DNA of 64,000 nucleotides from Carnegiea gigantea (lineage: Eukaryota > Streptophyta > Magnoliopsida > Caryophyllales > Cactaceae). The stretch spans positions 16,001 to 80,000 of the forward strand of contig JAKOGI010001958.1 in NCBI GenBank assembly GCA_029747015.1. Reading direction: 5' to 3'. Position 1 is the stretch's first letter. Each line of letters starts with the position of its first letter. Of this stretch, positions 10,801-22,342 are shown piece after piece. The translations under genes were made by a program, and so were the position numbers. The notes under the pieces are model-generated. The model worked only from the letters and a program-made list of their open reading frames with translations. It was not told the origin of the DNA and searched no databases.

Positions 10801-12246
10801 CTTTTTTAGGTCATCAAGTTTGACTACCTCACTCCCCTCCCGGCCTTTACGAAAAGGTGTCGCCAGAATGGTGTCACCTTTGTGCAGAAGCTTAAGCTCA
10901 TCTGCAGGGGGATGGACAGAGGAGACACTGGAACCATTTTGAAAATGCCAAACTTTCATAAGGGAAGTTTGAACATTAATACTGGGTATTTGGTAAACAT
11001 TTTGAAGTTCATGTTTGGAAGCAAAGGTAGGGAACCAAAGAAAGAAAGGAATGTTTGTACGGAGACGTTCCATGTCTGACATCCACTCCTTTTTAATGGA
11101 TTCCATGAGGGAACGATACATTTGTTCGAACCAAGTTCGCAAAGAGGTATTTGGAACTGAGTAATAATCAGCTTTGATCATATCCCAGTCAATTTGGAAA
11201 TTTGTGGAAAAAATACCATTTATGAAAGCTCCAATTCCAGATGTGGTCGGAGATGGAGGATCAATAATGGGCTCTGGTATAGGATTATGAAACCTATAAC
11301 GAGTCGAATTGTCGAAATGTTCAGAAGAGGAAGCAACATCTGAAAATGATCTTCTATAATTGGATGGATAAGAATGGTCAGGAGTTTCTTTGATAGAGAA
11401 AGAACGAAATTTAAGAAGAATTCTGCCATCAGAGTCTTCTACAATTTCGTCAATATCTCTTCTTTCAATTTGTAAGGAAGGTTGAGGCTCGTGGAGCTCA
11501 AGCTCATCTGGGAGAGTTATTTCATCCCATTTGAGTAATTTTGGAGTGAAGACAGCGGGTTTCTCGTCTTCAATTTGAAGTAAAATTGTTTCTTGGGAAT
11601 TGGAAGGAAGAGGGTTTAAAAACCTTGTATTTAAATTTGTACTCATAAGTCGAAAATAAATTCGATACATAACAACGAAATTTTTAAAGTCCAAAAATTC
11701 GTTACCTTGTATATGAACATCTACTTTGAGAGCTTCTGTTGTCATAGGACAGGTTAAATCAACCATAAAATCAGGATAACAATTGAAAAATATAGGACCT
11801 TTGCAAATGTTGGTTTGGATAACTGCAAGAAAAGAAGATTTGTATTTACGTAATCTTTGGTCACGTAAAGCCATGTAAATGGGAGCATTAATACCTTTCC
11901 TTACCAAAGGTTTAATGGCTACTTGTACTAAACCAATATGCATAAATCGATATTTTGCTTGTAAATGTAAATTAATAGCACTTTGTTTAAGCATGTCAAT
12001 AGTTTGCAAGCCATTTTGTAAACTAATGACTTCTTCATGCGTTTTGCAAGAATATGCTTTAATGAAATCAAACGTGCCAAGTTTGTAAATGGTGTCTAAC
12101 TCTATTCTAGGGAGAGACCAATTTTCATAATTGTCTGGGCAAGGAGCCCTAAAGATAGGTAAGGTTCTTTGTTCATTAGAGTTAACGATGTTACCCTGGT
12201 TACTATCAGATCTGAAAGACAACATACGCCGTAATCTAGACGCCAT
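7900..12246 (-). pseudogene. Unit B ORF1 polyprotein lacking the RT domain
   Basis: ORF1 starts at the ATG at 12246 (MASRLRRM). It holds the movement protein (FNCYPDFMVDL block), coat region, an intact zinc knuckle at 9361-9402, and the protease with DSG (Asp at 8764-8766). It then passes directly to RNase H (TDASDIGYGG) near 8310, so the whole RT palm is absent. Stops at 10738, 10495, 8395 and 8269 break it, but the reading frame is never shifted from 12246 to the end of ORF2 at 6691. About 25 codons are missing in frame near 9022. The RT-loss junction is shared with units D and E, including an unmatched linker of about 18 bases, so it predates integration or was copied among units. Confidence 0.87.
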
Positions 12247-12431
12247 GATTATGTATGCATTCAAATCTCTATGCGCAGACAGGTGTATAACGGGACCCCC
12301 ACCGGGACCACCTTCACACGGCTGACCAACGGATTTTCCTTGGCTGACCAACGCTAGGGACACCATTGTATGCAAGACACAGCTCTATGAACACAGAGAT
12401 GCAAACACACACCTAAGCACAACTTCTAAAT
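12247..12431 (-). promoter_or_regulatory. Unit B leader, truncated before the primer-binding site
   Basis: Reverse-strand leader upstream of the unit B ATG. It contains the GGTCAGCC and GGTGGTCCC-type repeats and the stretch seen in unit E between the primer-binding site and ORF1. It stops about 40 bases short of the primer-binding site. Confidence 0.75.
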
Positions 12432-12462
12432 GCACGTATAAGGAATAAAATCATTTTGGATT
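12432..12462 (-). other. B/C junction with a short RT-derived filler
   Basis: Between the end of the B leader and unit C are about 30 bases. Nineteen of them (12443-12461) match the RT region (compare 17034-17049), and the rest are unplaced. The filler is joined to the codons following the zinc-knuckle linker of unit C. Confidence 0.7.
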
Positions 12463-14846
12463 TGGAGGAAATGACATTAAGAGTCTTAATTAGTGAAGAC
12501 TCATACTCTGAATCATCACTGGATCCATAATAGTTGTCTTCGCTTTCAGACCCTGAGGGTTCCTTAATGAGTAGTGCCAGAAGCTTTTGTTTGAGTTCTG
12601 GATCTTCTGAAAACAACTCATTAATTTTTTGTTCTGTTTTGCATTGAGCAGCCTTGTGGCCTACTTTGCCACATTTGTAACAGACAATGGGCTTTTGGTC
12701 CTTAGCAGACCTTTTTTTTTTTGAAACTAGTTTGGTTTCTTTTTTGACAAAAGGTTTGGATTGAGCAAAGGGCTGTCTTGGTTTGGGCTTTTGTTTCTTT
12801 TGGGCCTTTTTACGGGCCGTAGAAGGAGCCATAATCTTTGTAATTCCAAAAGCTTCACAGAACGTACCCATTTCCTTTCTAGATTGGGTTCGCTCATTCC
12901 TATATTTGGATTGAAGCTTAATCTCATTACAAAGACTTAAAGCTTCAGTTTTGACAATACCAAATAATTGACCAAATGTTAATAAGCCAAACGGGATATC
13001 ATTTCTGCCAAAATTCTGTCTAAGTTTATTGAGGATTCTTTCACCAAATAAATTTGGTAATCCTGCAATAAATCTTTCTTTCCAGAAATCTTTGGTATTG
13101 TCTTCCCGTTTAAGAACATTTGTAAGAAAGACATCCTTATACCATCTATAATCTGCCAAGGAAGGACATCTTAAATTGATAAGAATTGTTTTAGCAACGG
13201 CTTGCTCTTCTTTTGGGTTACCAAGGAAATGAAGAGTAATTGTATGCAAAAGAGTTTGCACACAATTATCTTATTCTTCTTCAAGTCCTGTGGTAGGGTT
13301 CCTTACTATCTTTTTGTGCGATAGGATGGCTTGTCTTTGTTCTGCGGTAAAGGTATTATCCCACCACGACTTAAGTTGACCTGTAAAACCTATTACTAGG
13401 GCAACTGCAATGTTGGCATCACTATGACCCTGAGTTTTGTAAGCATTATGTGCCATCCACATTTCTTGGACTGTGGAAAGGATTTCATGTTCCGCCTTTC
13501 CATCGATATTCCATTGATGAATGGATCTGCCATCAAAACTAGATGAGGCAAAGGATCCACGTTCTTTATATTGAATATCAGGTGGAGTTGGCCTAGGATA
13601 GAAATTCTTTCCTGGACCTCTAGACCAATTGTGAAGCTTGTTAATTGTGGTTGGTTCATCAAGGATATTGTCAATGGTTTGCAGAGTATCATAACCTTCT
13701 TGTCTCTGAACGTCATGACTCTCTTCTGAGTCATCACTAGACTCATCACTAGTGGACGACTCATCTTGGATCTTTTGACAAGTTTTGTCTATGTAAGATG
13801 TTGAGGGTTTGGAAGAAGCTAACTCAAGAGTCTTGAGTTGGTCAGAAATGAGTTTGAGGTAATGATTATTGGAGGATTCTGTTTGTTTATGAAAGGCTTC
13901 TAATCTGGGGTTTGAAATAGTATCTGTTTTGAAGAAAGGTGGAGAACCTTCATCTTTAGGTTCTTGCTTGGTATGGATCATTTGGTTTCGCTTGTTTTCA
14001 GCAATTTGGGCTGAAACTTGATTAAGCTGTTCAGCAATTGTTTGAAGGATAGTGTTGGTATAATTGGCTTGTTGATGAACCTTTTTTAGGTCATCAAGTT
14101 TAACTACCTCACTCCCCTCCCGGCCTTTGCGAGAAGGTGTCGCCAGAATGGTGTCACCTTTGTGCAGAAGCTTAAGATCATCTGCAGGGGGATGGACAGA
14201 GGAGATACTAGAACCATTTTGAAAATGCCAAACTTTCATAAGGGAAGTTTGAACATTAGTACTGGGTATCTGGTAAACATTCTGAAGACCATGTTTGGAA
14301 GCAAATGTAGGGAACCAAAGAAAGAAAGGAATATTTGTACGAAGACGTTCCATGTCTGAAATCCACTCCTTTTTAATGGATTCCATGAGGGAATGATCCA
14401 ATTGCTCAAACCAAGTTCGCAAAGAGGTATTTGGAACTGAGTAATAATCAGCTTTGATCATATCCCAGTCAATTTGGAAATTTGTGGAAAAAATACCATT
14501 AATGGAAGCTCCAATTCCAGATGTAGTCGGAGATGGAGGATCAATAATGGGCTCTGGTATAGGATTACGAAATCTATAACGAGTCGAATTGTCGAAATGG
14601 TCAGAAGAGGAAGCAACATCTGAAAATGATCGTCAATAATTGGATGGATAAGAATGCTTTAATGAAATCAAATGTGCCAATTTTGTAAATGGTGTCTAAC
14701 TCTATTCTAGGGAGAGACCAATTAGCATAATTGTCTGGGTTAGGAGCCCTAAATAAAGGTAAGGTTCTTTGTTCATTAGAGTTAACGATGTTACCCTGGT
14801 TACTATCAGATCTGAAATACCACATACGCCTTAATCTAGACGCCAT
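12462..14846 (-). pseudogene. Unit C ORF1, deleted movement protein, coat protein and zinc knuckle
   Basis: The ATG is at 14846. After about 60 codons the movement protein is cut by a large deletion near 14656, joined at a short shared sequence and out of frame. The coat region is then open from 14461 to a TAA at 13271-13273, and open again from 13261. An intact zinc knuckle lies at 12641-12682. The segment ends near 12462 at the VISSKSK codons. Those codons are adjacent in the viral map to the first codons of the other end of unit C (near 17815), which shows that C is a permuted circle. Confidence 0.82.
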
Positions 14847-15026
14847 GATTATGTATGCATTCGAATCTCTATGCGCAGACAGGTGTATAACGGGACCACC
14901 ACCGGGACCACCTTCACACGGCTGACCAACAGATTTTCCTTGGCTGACCAACGCTAGGGACACCACTGTATGCAAGACACAGCTCTATGAACACAGAGAT
15001 GCAAACACACACCTAAGCACAACTTC
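14847..15026 (-). promoter_or_regulatory. Unit C leader
   Basis: Leader upstream of the unit C ATG, with the GGTCAGCC and GGTGGTCCC-type repeats. It joins the LIR at about 15026/15027 by a deletion that removes the primer-binding site and flanks. Confidence 0.75.
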
Positions 15027-15641
15027 TTGAAATGTCTAACTTTTTATTAAAATGTACAAAGAAACGGTTTAAGTAAAGTACAAATGTAATATGAAGAACT
15101 TACACAAATTGTTGAATTTGGAAATGTTGGAAACTTTGAAATGTAGAAGTACAAAGGATAACTTAAGAAAGAAAACTTTGTTGAAGAAAGCTGAGAGGAA
15201 GTTTTTGAGAGAGCTTGAAGATGCTTCTTTCTTTTTTCTCAATCTCCCTTCTTCTCTTGACGAGCACTCCTTAAATAGAGATAGAAGAGAGGCCTTCATA
15301 ATTGTAATTTTGTTTGGACATCAAAAGTAGATGCTCTTTGTCGGCCATCATGTACTGAAAAGGTGAGTCTTCTTTTTGTAAAGTAGATTCCTTTTGTCTT
15401 GGACACGTAATGAAAGTTGAGTCATCATCCTTATCATTACACTGTTTGCTTTTTGTTAGTGGGGTCACTGTAGATGAACAGTGTATTTTGTCGAAAGCTG
15501 CAAAAGAAAAGATTCGTTAGTACGAATGACCTTTACTTTTGCCAAGGGCCAAATGACCCTTGCAGGCTCTTTTGTGTTATTTGGCTTTTGCATTTTGCCA
15601 AAGGTTATGGGACCTTTGCCAGCCTTTTTTTTTTTTTTTTT
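15027..15641 (-). promoter_or_regulatory. Unit C long intergenic region without a primer-binding site
   Basis: Reverse-strand LIR with the conserved inverted-repeat element (about 15530-15610), TATTTAAG at 15270-15277, and a GTAAGT donor-like site and AATAAA toward 15027. A 17-base homopolymer (T on plus, A on minus) at 15625-15641 separates ORF2 from the LIR. The primer-binding site is deleted. Confidence 0.78.
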
Positions 15642-15648
15642 GGTGTCA

Positions 15649-16299
15649 TCATGAGAATTTGCTGTATTTGAGAAGAAAGTCGCATTGTAGGCCATTTGTA
15701 GTAGGGACCAAACAGGATGCTTCAAAATTAATTCCATATTTTAAAGGAATTAAAACATGCGAATAAGTTTGGTCAATAGGGCAAATGTGGAGGTCAGGGA
15801 AGATTTTTGAGACGAATCGGAAAATATGAGGTTCATAAGCGGTCCAATATTCAAAATGTTGATGGAAGTATTTACAGGTTTGTACGTTGCCTGTTGGCAT
15901 AATAATGAGTACTGGGTGATGATTAAGGTCTTCAAGGAGGGCTCTATAGGCCTTAATAATTTTGAGATATTGGTAAAAGGGAAGTTCTTTATTGACCAAC
16001 CATTCATTGTAATCAATAAAAATGGCATATTCATTGTATCGAGGACCACAGAATGATGTGTAGAATAGTTCATAATCACGGAGATGAAATAGGAGAGGTT
16101 CATGTGGATAATTGTTGAGAGGGAAAGGTTCAAGGTTATTAATGTGTGGATTTGTTTGTGAGGTAGGAGAATGGATGATGGGAGGATGATCATAAGGTGG
16201 GAAACTTTTGTCAAGAGAAGAGAAAATAATAGTAGGAAGAATTAAAGGATCATCCATCATTTGTATTGCTTTTCCTTTGCTGCTACTGGAGGAGCTCAT
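15649..16299 (-). CDS. Unit C ORF2 type I, uninterrupted, function unknown
   Basis: This is the only unbroken family 1 ORF2-I in the window: ATG at 16299, stop at 15649, 216 residues. The start is supported by the MSSS start shared with unit A and by an acceptor-like pyrimidine run ending CAG at 16308-16317. It overlaps the end of ORF1 by 17 bases in another frame. The N-terminal third is Ser/Lys/Pro-rich. The conserved core includes the EPLLFHLRDYELFY block, FIDYNEWL, a HPVLIIMPTG block and PDLHICPID, and the end is KYSKFS. No membrane segment or known catalytic motif is visible. A role in the virus life cycle is inferred only from conservation in two diverged families. Confidence 0.8.
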   Translation of the reverse strand: MSSSSSSKGKAIQMMDDPLILPTIIFSSLDKSFPPYDHPPIIHSPTSQTNPHINNLEPFPLNNYPHEPLLFHLRDYELFYTSFCGPRYNEYAIFIDYNEWLVNKELPFYQYLKIIKAYRALLEDLNHHPVLIIMPTGNVQTCKYFHQHFEYWTAYEPHIFRFVSKIFPDLHICPIDQTYSHVLIPLKYGINFEASCLVPTTNGLQCDFLLKYSKFS

Positions 16300-17815
16300 C
16301 TTGAAGTCTGCAAAAGGAATTGTGTAACATTTTTCCCTGTAAGAATTCACTTGTAAGAAAATCAGGTAAGGAATTAGCATTTCCTTTGATGAATTCGATA
16401 TCAAAATCAAATGCGGAAAGGATTGCTTGCCATCGGGCAAAAATTTGTTTGGAAACCAGATTTTTGACATCCTTTTGTAAAATTTCTTTTGCAGATTTAC
16501 AGTCGATTCGAATTAGGAATTTTTTGAAATATAAATCATCTTGAAATTTTGTAACACAGAGAATAATGGATAAAATTTCTTTTTTAATTGTAGAGTAATT
16601 CTTTTGTGCACCAAGCCATAACTCTGAATGATATCTAACTAATTGTTCTTGGTCATGCGAGGGTAGTCTTTGTTTTAAAATGCCATCATATCCTATGTCA
16701 GATGCATCAGTTTCAACAATCATAAATGCAGAGGGACTGGGAATATGTAAACATGGTAATGCCCTAATACGTTCCTTAATATGTTTAACAATACTTGTAT
16801 GTTTGTCGGTCCAAGGCGGAGGTATTGTCCTAAGTCGACTATAAAGTGGAGCACATAATTGTTTTAGGTGAGGAAAGAATTCTGACACATAATTCAGACA
16901 TCCTAAGAATCTCTGTAACTGGGTTTTATCTTTGATTTCGTCTGGAAATTTGTCAGCAAAGGCTAAGGATCTCTGGATGGGCTTAATGGTACCTTGATAA
17001 ATATTATGTCCTAGAAATCTGATTTTGGTTTGGAATAAAATCATTTTGGATGCAGAGAGTGCTAAACCATTTTGTTGAATGATTCGGAGGAAATGGTGCA
17101 GATGCTTAAAATGTTGTTCAATGGATTTTGAAAAGACCAAAACGTCGTCAATATAAACGATGATGTAATCTGTGTATGGAGTGAAAATGTCATTCATGAT
17201 GTTTTGAAATTCAGAGGGGGCGTTTTTAAGACCAAATGGCATAACATTCCATTCGTAATGCCCAAATGGAACTGTAAAAGCGGTTTTGTATCTATCGTTA
17301 TCCTTAATTTGGATTTGCCAGAATCCAGACTTCATATCAAATTTAGAAAATAATGTTGTATTATGAAGTCTATTTAGTAAATCTCTTTTATTGGGAAGAG
17401 GATAGCGAATCCATTGTAAAACTTTGTTTAAAGGTTTGTAATTAATAACCAAGCGAGGAACTCCTCTTTCTTTTTCAGCAGCTTTATTAACATAAAAGGC
17501 TGCACAACTCCAGGGGGATTTCGAAGGTCTAATTAGGTTTTTATCAAGTAAAACTTGAATTTCTTTTTTGCAATGTTCAAGAAGTTCAGAATTCATTTGA
17601 GTAGGACGAGCCTTGGTGGGAATATTTCTTTCATCGAACCCAGGCTCATAAGGTAAAGAGATGACATGTTTTTTTCTTTCCCAGAAAGCATTGGGAAGAT
17701 CAGCACAAACTTTTTTCTCGAAAACTTTTAAATCTTTGAGGCGCTGAAGATAATCTTTTTTGACGTCTAGGTCAGGGATTTGTCCTATTAACTCAATAAG
17801 AAATTCTTTTTTGGA
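16283..17815 (-). pseudogene. Unit C RT and RNase H, uninterrupted, protease deleted
   Basis: A single open frame runs from the post-knuckle linker (SKKEFLIELIGQ, near 17815) across a deletion junction near 17730 into the RT start (KVCADLPNAFWE) and through RNase H to 16283. The whole protease is missing. RT shows the substrate-strand blocks, YIDD at 17144-17155, and the LGCLNYVSEFFP connection. RNase H keeps its acidic positions, with a G-to-D change in the DIGYDG turn. This is the only RT to RNase H stretch of family 1 here without a stop or shift. It lacks its own start, because the upstream polyprotein lies at the other end of the permuted unit. Confidence 0.85.
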
Positions 17816-17830
17816 TATACACCTGTGAAG
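17812..17830. other. C/D inverted junction
   Basis: Unit C (minus) meets unit D (plus) within a few bases. The D side starts with a short stretch (ATACACCTGT) that also occurs about 75 bases further on in the leader, so the join may have used that short repeat. Confidence 0.65.
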
Positions 17831-17935
17831 GTGGTCAGCCAAGGAAAATCCGTTGGTCAGCCGTGTGAAGGAGGTCCCGGTGATGGTCCCGTTATACACC
17901 TGTCTGCGCATAGAGATTTGAATGCATACATAATC
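17818..17935 (+). promoter_or_regulatory. Unit D leader, 5' truncated
   Basis: Leader fragment ahead of the unit D ATG, with one clean GTTGGTCAGCC (17852-17862), one altered copy (17830-17840), and the GGTCCCGGTG block. The primer-binding site and promoter are absent upstream. Confidence 0.75.
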
Positions 17936-20900
17936 ATGGCGTCTAGATTACGGCGTATGTTGTCTTTCAGATCTGATAGTAACCAGGGTAACATCGTTAA
18001 TTCTAATGAACAAAGAACCTTACCTTTATTTAGGGCTCCCAGCCCAGACAATTATGCAAATTGGTCTCTTCCTAGAATAGAGTTAGACACCATTTATAAA
18101 ATTGGCACATTTGATTTCATTAAAGCATATTCTTGCAAAACGCATGAAGAAGTCATTAGTTTACAAAATGGTTTACAAACTATTGACATGCTTAAACAAA
18201 ATGCTATTAATCTACATTTACAAGCAAAGTATCGATTTATGCATATTGGTTTAGTACAAGTAGCCATTAAACCTTTGGTAAGAAAAGGTATTAATGCTCC
18301 CATTTACATGGCTTTACGTGACAAAAGATTACGTAAATACAAATCTTCATTACTTGCTGTTATCCAAACAACATTTGCAAAGGTCCTATATTTTTCAATT
18401 GTTATCCTGATTTTATGGTTGATTTAACCTGTCCTATGACAACAGAAGCCCTCAAACTTGATGTTCATATACAAGGTAACGAATTTTTGGACTTCAAAAA
18501 TTTTGTTGTTATGTATCGTATTTATTTTCGACTTATGAGTACAAATTTAAATACAAGGTTTTTAAACCCTCTTCCTTCCAATTCCCAAGAAACAATTTTA
18601 CTTCAAATTGAAGACGAGAAACCCACTGTCTTCACTCCAAAATTACTCAAATGGGATGAAATAACTCTCCCAGATGAGCTTGAGCTCCACGAGCCCCAAC
18701 CTTCCTTACAAATTGAAAGAAGAGATATTGACGAAATTGTAGAAGAATCTGATGGCAGAATTCTTCTTAAATTTCGTTCTTTCTCTATCAAAGAAACTCC
18801 TGACCATTCTTATCCATCCAATTATAGACGATCATTTTCAGATGTTGCTTCCTCTTCTGAACATTTCGACAATTCGACTCGTTATAGGTTTCGTAATCCT
18901 ATACCTGAGCCCATTATTGATCCTCCATCTCCGACTACATCTGGAATTGGAGCTTCAATTAATGGTATTTCTTTCAAAAATTTCCAAATCGACTGGGATA
19001 TGATCAAAGCTGATTATTACTCAGTTCTAAATACCTCTTTGCGAACTTGGTTCGAACAAATGGATCGTTCATTCATGGAATCCATTAAAAAGGAGTGGAT
19101 TTCAGACATGGAACGTCTTCGTACAAATATTCCTTTCTTTCTTTGGTTCCCTACATTTGCTTCCAAACATGGTCTTCAGAATGTTTACCACATACCCAGT
19201 ATTAATGTTCAAACTTCCATTATGAAAGTTTGGCATTTTCAAAATGGTTCTAGTATCTCCTCTGTCCATCCCCCTACAGATGATCTTAAGCTTCTGTACA
19301 AAGGTGACACCATTTTGGCGACACCTTTTTGCAAAGGCCGGAGGGGAGTGAGGTAGTCAAACTTGATGACCTAAAAAAGGTTCACCAACAAGCCAATTAT
19401 ACCAACACTATCTTTTAAACAATTGCTGAACAGCTTAACCAAGTTTCAGCCCAAATTGCTGAAAACAAGTGAAACCAAATGATCCATACCAAGCAAGAAC
19501 CTAAAGATGAAGGTTCTCCACCTTTCTTCAAAACAGATACTATTCCAAAACCCCAGATTAGAAGCCTTTCATAAACAAACAGAATCCTCCAATAATCATT
19601 ACCTCAAACTCATTTCTGACCAACTCAAGACTCTTGAGTTAGCTTCTTCCAAACCCTCAACATCTTGCATAGACAAAACTTGTCAAAAGATCCAAGATGA
19701 GTCTTCCACTAGTGATGAGTCTAGTGATGACTCAGAAGAGAGTCATGACGTTCAGAGACAAGAAGGTCATGATACTCTGCAAACCATTGACAATATCCTT
19801 GATGAACCAACCACAATTAACAAGCTTCACAATTGGTCTAGAGGTCCAGGAAAGAATTTCTATCCTAGGCCAACTCCACCTGATATTCAATATGAAGAAC
19901 GTGGATCCTTTGCCTCATCTAGTTTTGATGGCAGATCCATTCATCAATGGAATATCGATGGCAAGGCTGAACATGAAATCCTTTCCACAGTCCAAGAAAT
20001 GTGGATGGCACATAATGCTTACAAAACTCAGGGTCATAGTGATACCAACATAGCAGTTGCCCTAGTAATAGGTTTTACAGGTCAACTTAAGTCTTGGTGG
20101 GATAATACCTTTACCACAGAACAAAGACAAGCCATCCTAACGCACAAAAAGATAGTAAGGAACCCTACCACAGGACTTGAAGAAGAACAAGATGATTGTG
20201 TGCAAACTCTTTTGCATACAATTACTCTTCATTTCCTTGGTAACCCAAAAGAAGAGCAAGTCGTTGCTAAAACAATTCTCATCAATTTAAGATGTCCTTC
20301 CTTGACAGATTATAGATGGTATAAGGATGTCTTTCTTATAAATGTTCTTAAACGGGAAGACAATACCCAAGATTTCTGGAAAGAAAGATTTATTGCAGGA
20401 TTACCAAATTTATTTGGTGAAAGAATCCTCAATAAACTTAGACAGAATTTTGGCACAAATGATATCCCGTTTGGATTATTAACATTTGGTCAATTATTTG
20501 GTATTGTCAAAACTGAAGCTTTAAGTCTTTGTAATGAGATTAAGCTTCAATCCAAATATGAGAATGAGCGAACCCAATCTAGAAAGGAGATGGGTACGTT
20601 CTGTGAAGCTTTTGGAATTACAAAGATTATGGCTCCTTCTACGGCCCGTAAAAAGGCCCAGAAGAAACAAAAGCCCAAACCAAGACAGCCCTTTGCTCAA
20701 TCCAAACCTTTTGTCAAAAAAGAAACCAAACCAGTTTCAAAAAAGAAAAGGTCTGCTAAGGACCAAAAGCCCATTGTCTGTTACAAATGTGGCAAAGTAG
20801 GCCACAAGGCTCCTCAATGCAAAACAGAACAAAAGATTAATGAGTTGTTTTCAGAAGATCCAGAACTCAAACAAAACTTCTGGCACTCTCATTAAGGAAC

Positions 20901-22342
20901 CCTCAGGGTCTGAAAGTGAAGACAACTATTATGATGGATCCAGTGATGATTCAGAGTATGAGTCTTCACCAATTAAGACTCTTAATGTCATTTCCTCCAA
21001 ATCCAAAAAAGAATTCCTTATTGAGTTAATAGGACAAATCCCTGACCTAGATGTCAAAAAAGATTATCTTCAGCGCCTCAAAGATTTAATCCTTGAAGAA
21101 GAAGATAAACCCAAAATTCGATTTTGGACCTTCTTCGTCCTTCAATCAAATCTTTGAGAATTATCCTATTCCAAATCCTTTCCAACCCGTTACTACAAAA
21201 CAATTACAAACTGAGCTTAACGAACTCAAAAGTCAAGTTCGATTCTCAAATCAGATGTCATTCTCCTCAAAACAAAAGATTTAGAGATTGATGCAAAAAT
21301 ATCAATGCTGGAATCTCTAAAAGCAAATCCCCCTCTTCCTCCACCTGATTTACATTCCTCAGAAATATCAGAAGTTGATATTCCTCAAACTCAATTTTTA
21401 CAAACCATATCCCGTATTACCTTTCAAAAATGGTACTCTATAGTCAATTTAGTCGTTGATGACTTCTCTATGAATGTCATCACTCTAATTGACAGTGGAG
21501 CAGATCAAAATTGCCTTAGAGAAGGAGTTGTTCCTACCAAGTACTGTGAGCGTTCAAATGAACAGCTTGTCAGTGCTAGTGGTGATCCTTTACATATTCG
21601 TTACAAATTAGAAAAAGGATATAACAATTACTGCTTTAAAAATGTATTTCTTGTTATTAATAATATTACAAATGATTTGATTTTAGGTACCCCTTTTCTA
21701 ACACAAATTTACCCCTTTACTGTTTCAGAAAGTGGTATTCATACAAAAGTTTTGGGAAATCCTATTACATTTCACTTCCTAACCTCCACACACCAAAAGA
21801 AGGTTATGGAATTACAATCTTCCTCAATTTTTAGACAAATCAATTTTATCCAATCAAAACAAAATGCCTTCTTTCCAAACGATCGCATTATAATCTTACC
21901 ATTTCCCAATCCCTCTGCATTCAGGATCATTGAAACTGATGCATCTGACATAGGTTATGGTGGCATTTTAAAACAAAGACTAACCTCGCATGACCAAGAA
22001 CAATTAGTTAGATATCATTCAGGGTTATGGCTCGGTGCACAAAAGAATCACTCTGCAATTAAAAAAGAAATTTTATCCATTGTTCTCTGTGTTACAAAAT
22101 TTCAAGATGATTTATATTTCAAAAAATTCCTAATTCGAATCGATTGCAAATTTGCAAAAGAAATTTTACAAAAGGATGTCAAAAATCTGGTTTCCAAACA
22201 AATTTTTGCCCGTTGGCAAGCAATCCTTTCAGCTTTTGATATAGAATTCATCAAAGGAGAAACAAATGCTTTATATGATTTCCTTACAAGAGAATTCTTG
22301 CAAGAAAAGATTAACACACCAATCTCTCTTGCAGAATTCAAA
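17936..22342 (+). pseudogene. Unit D ORF1 polyprotein lacking the RT domain
   Basis: The ATG is at 17936. Domain order is movement protein, coat, intact zinc knuckle (20779-20820), protease with DSG (Asp at 21491-21493) and RNase H (TDASDIGYGG near 21940); the RT is missing. Breaks: one-base deletions near 18371 and 19337, stops near 19417 and 19471, a one-base insertion near 19545, compact indels near 20875-20885, a one-base insertion near 21110 and a one-base deletion near 21243. From about 21305 the frame is open into ORF2. D shares a one-base loss near 20885 and a one-codon insertion near 20932 with unit E, so D and E are sister copies. Confidence 0.85.

Noticed and set aside
18752..19003. 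Leu-rich membrane-like ORF (also 11220-11429, 25266-25448, 31794-32045)
   Set aside because: It is an off-frame reading of the Ser/Pro-rich movement-coat linker, repeated in each unit.
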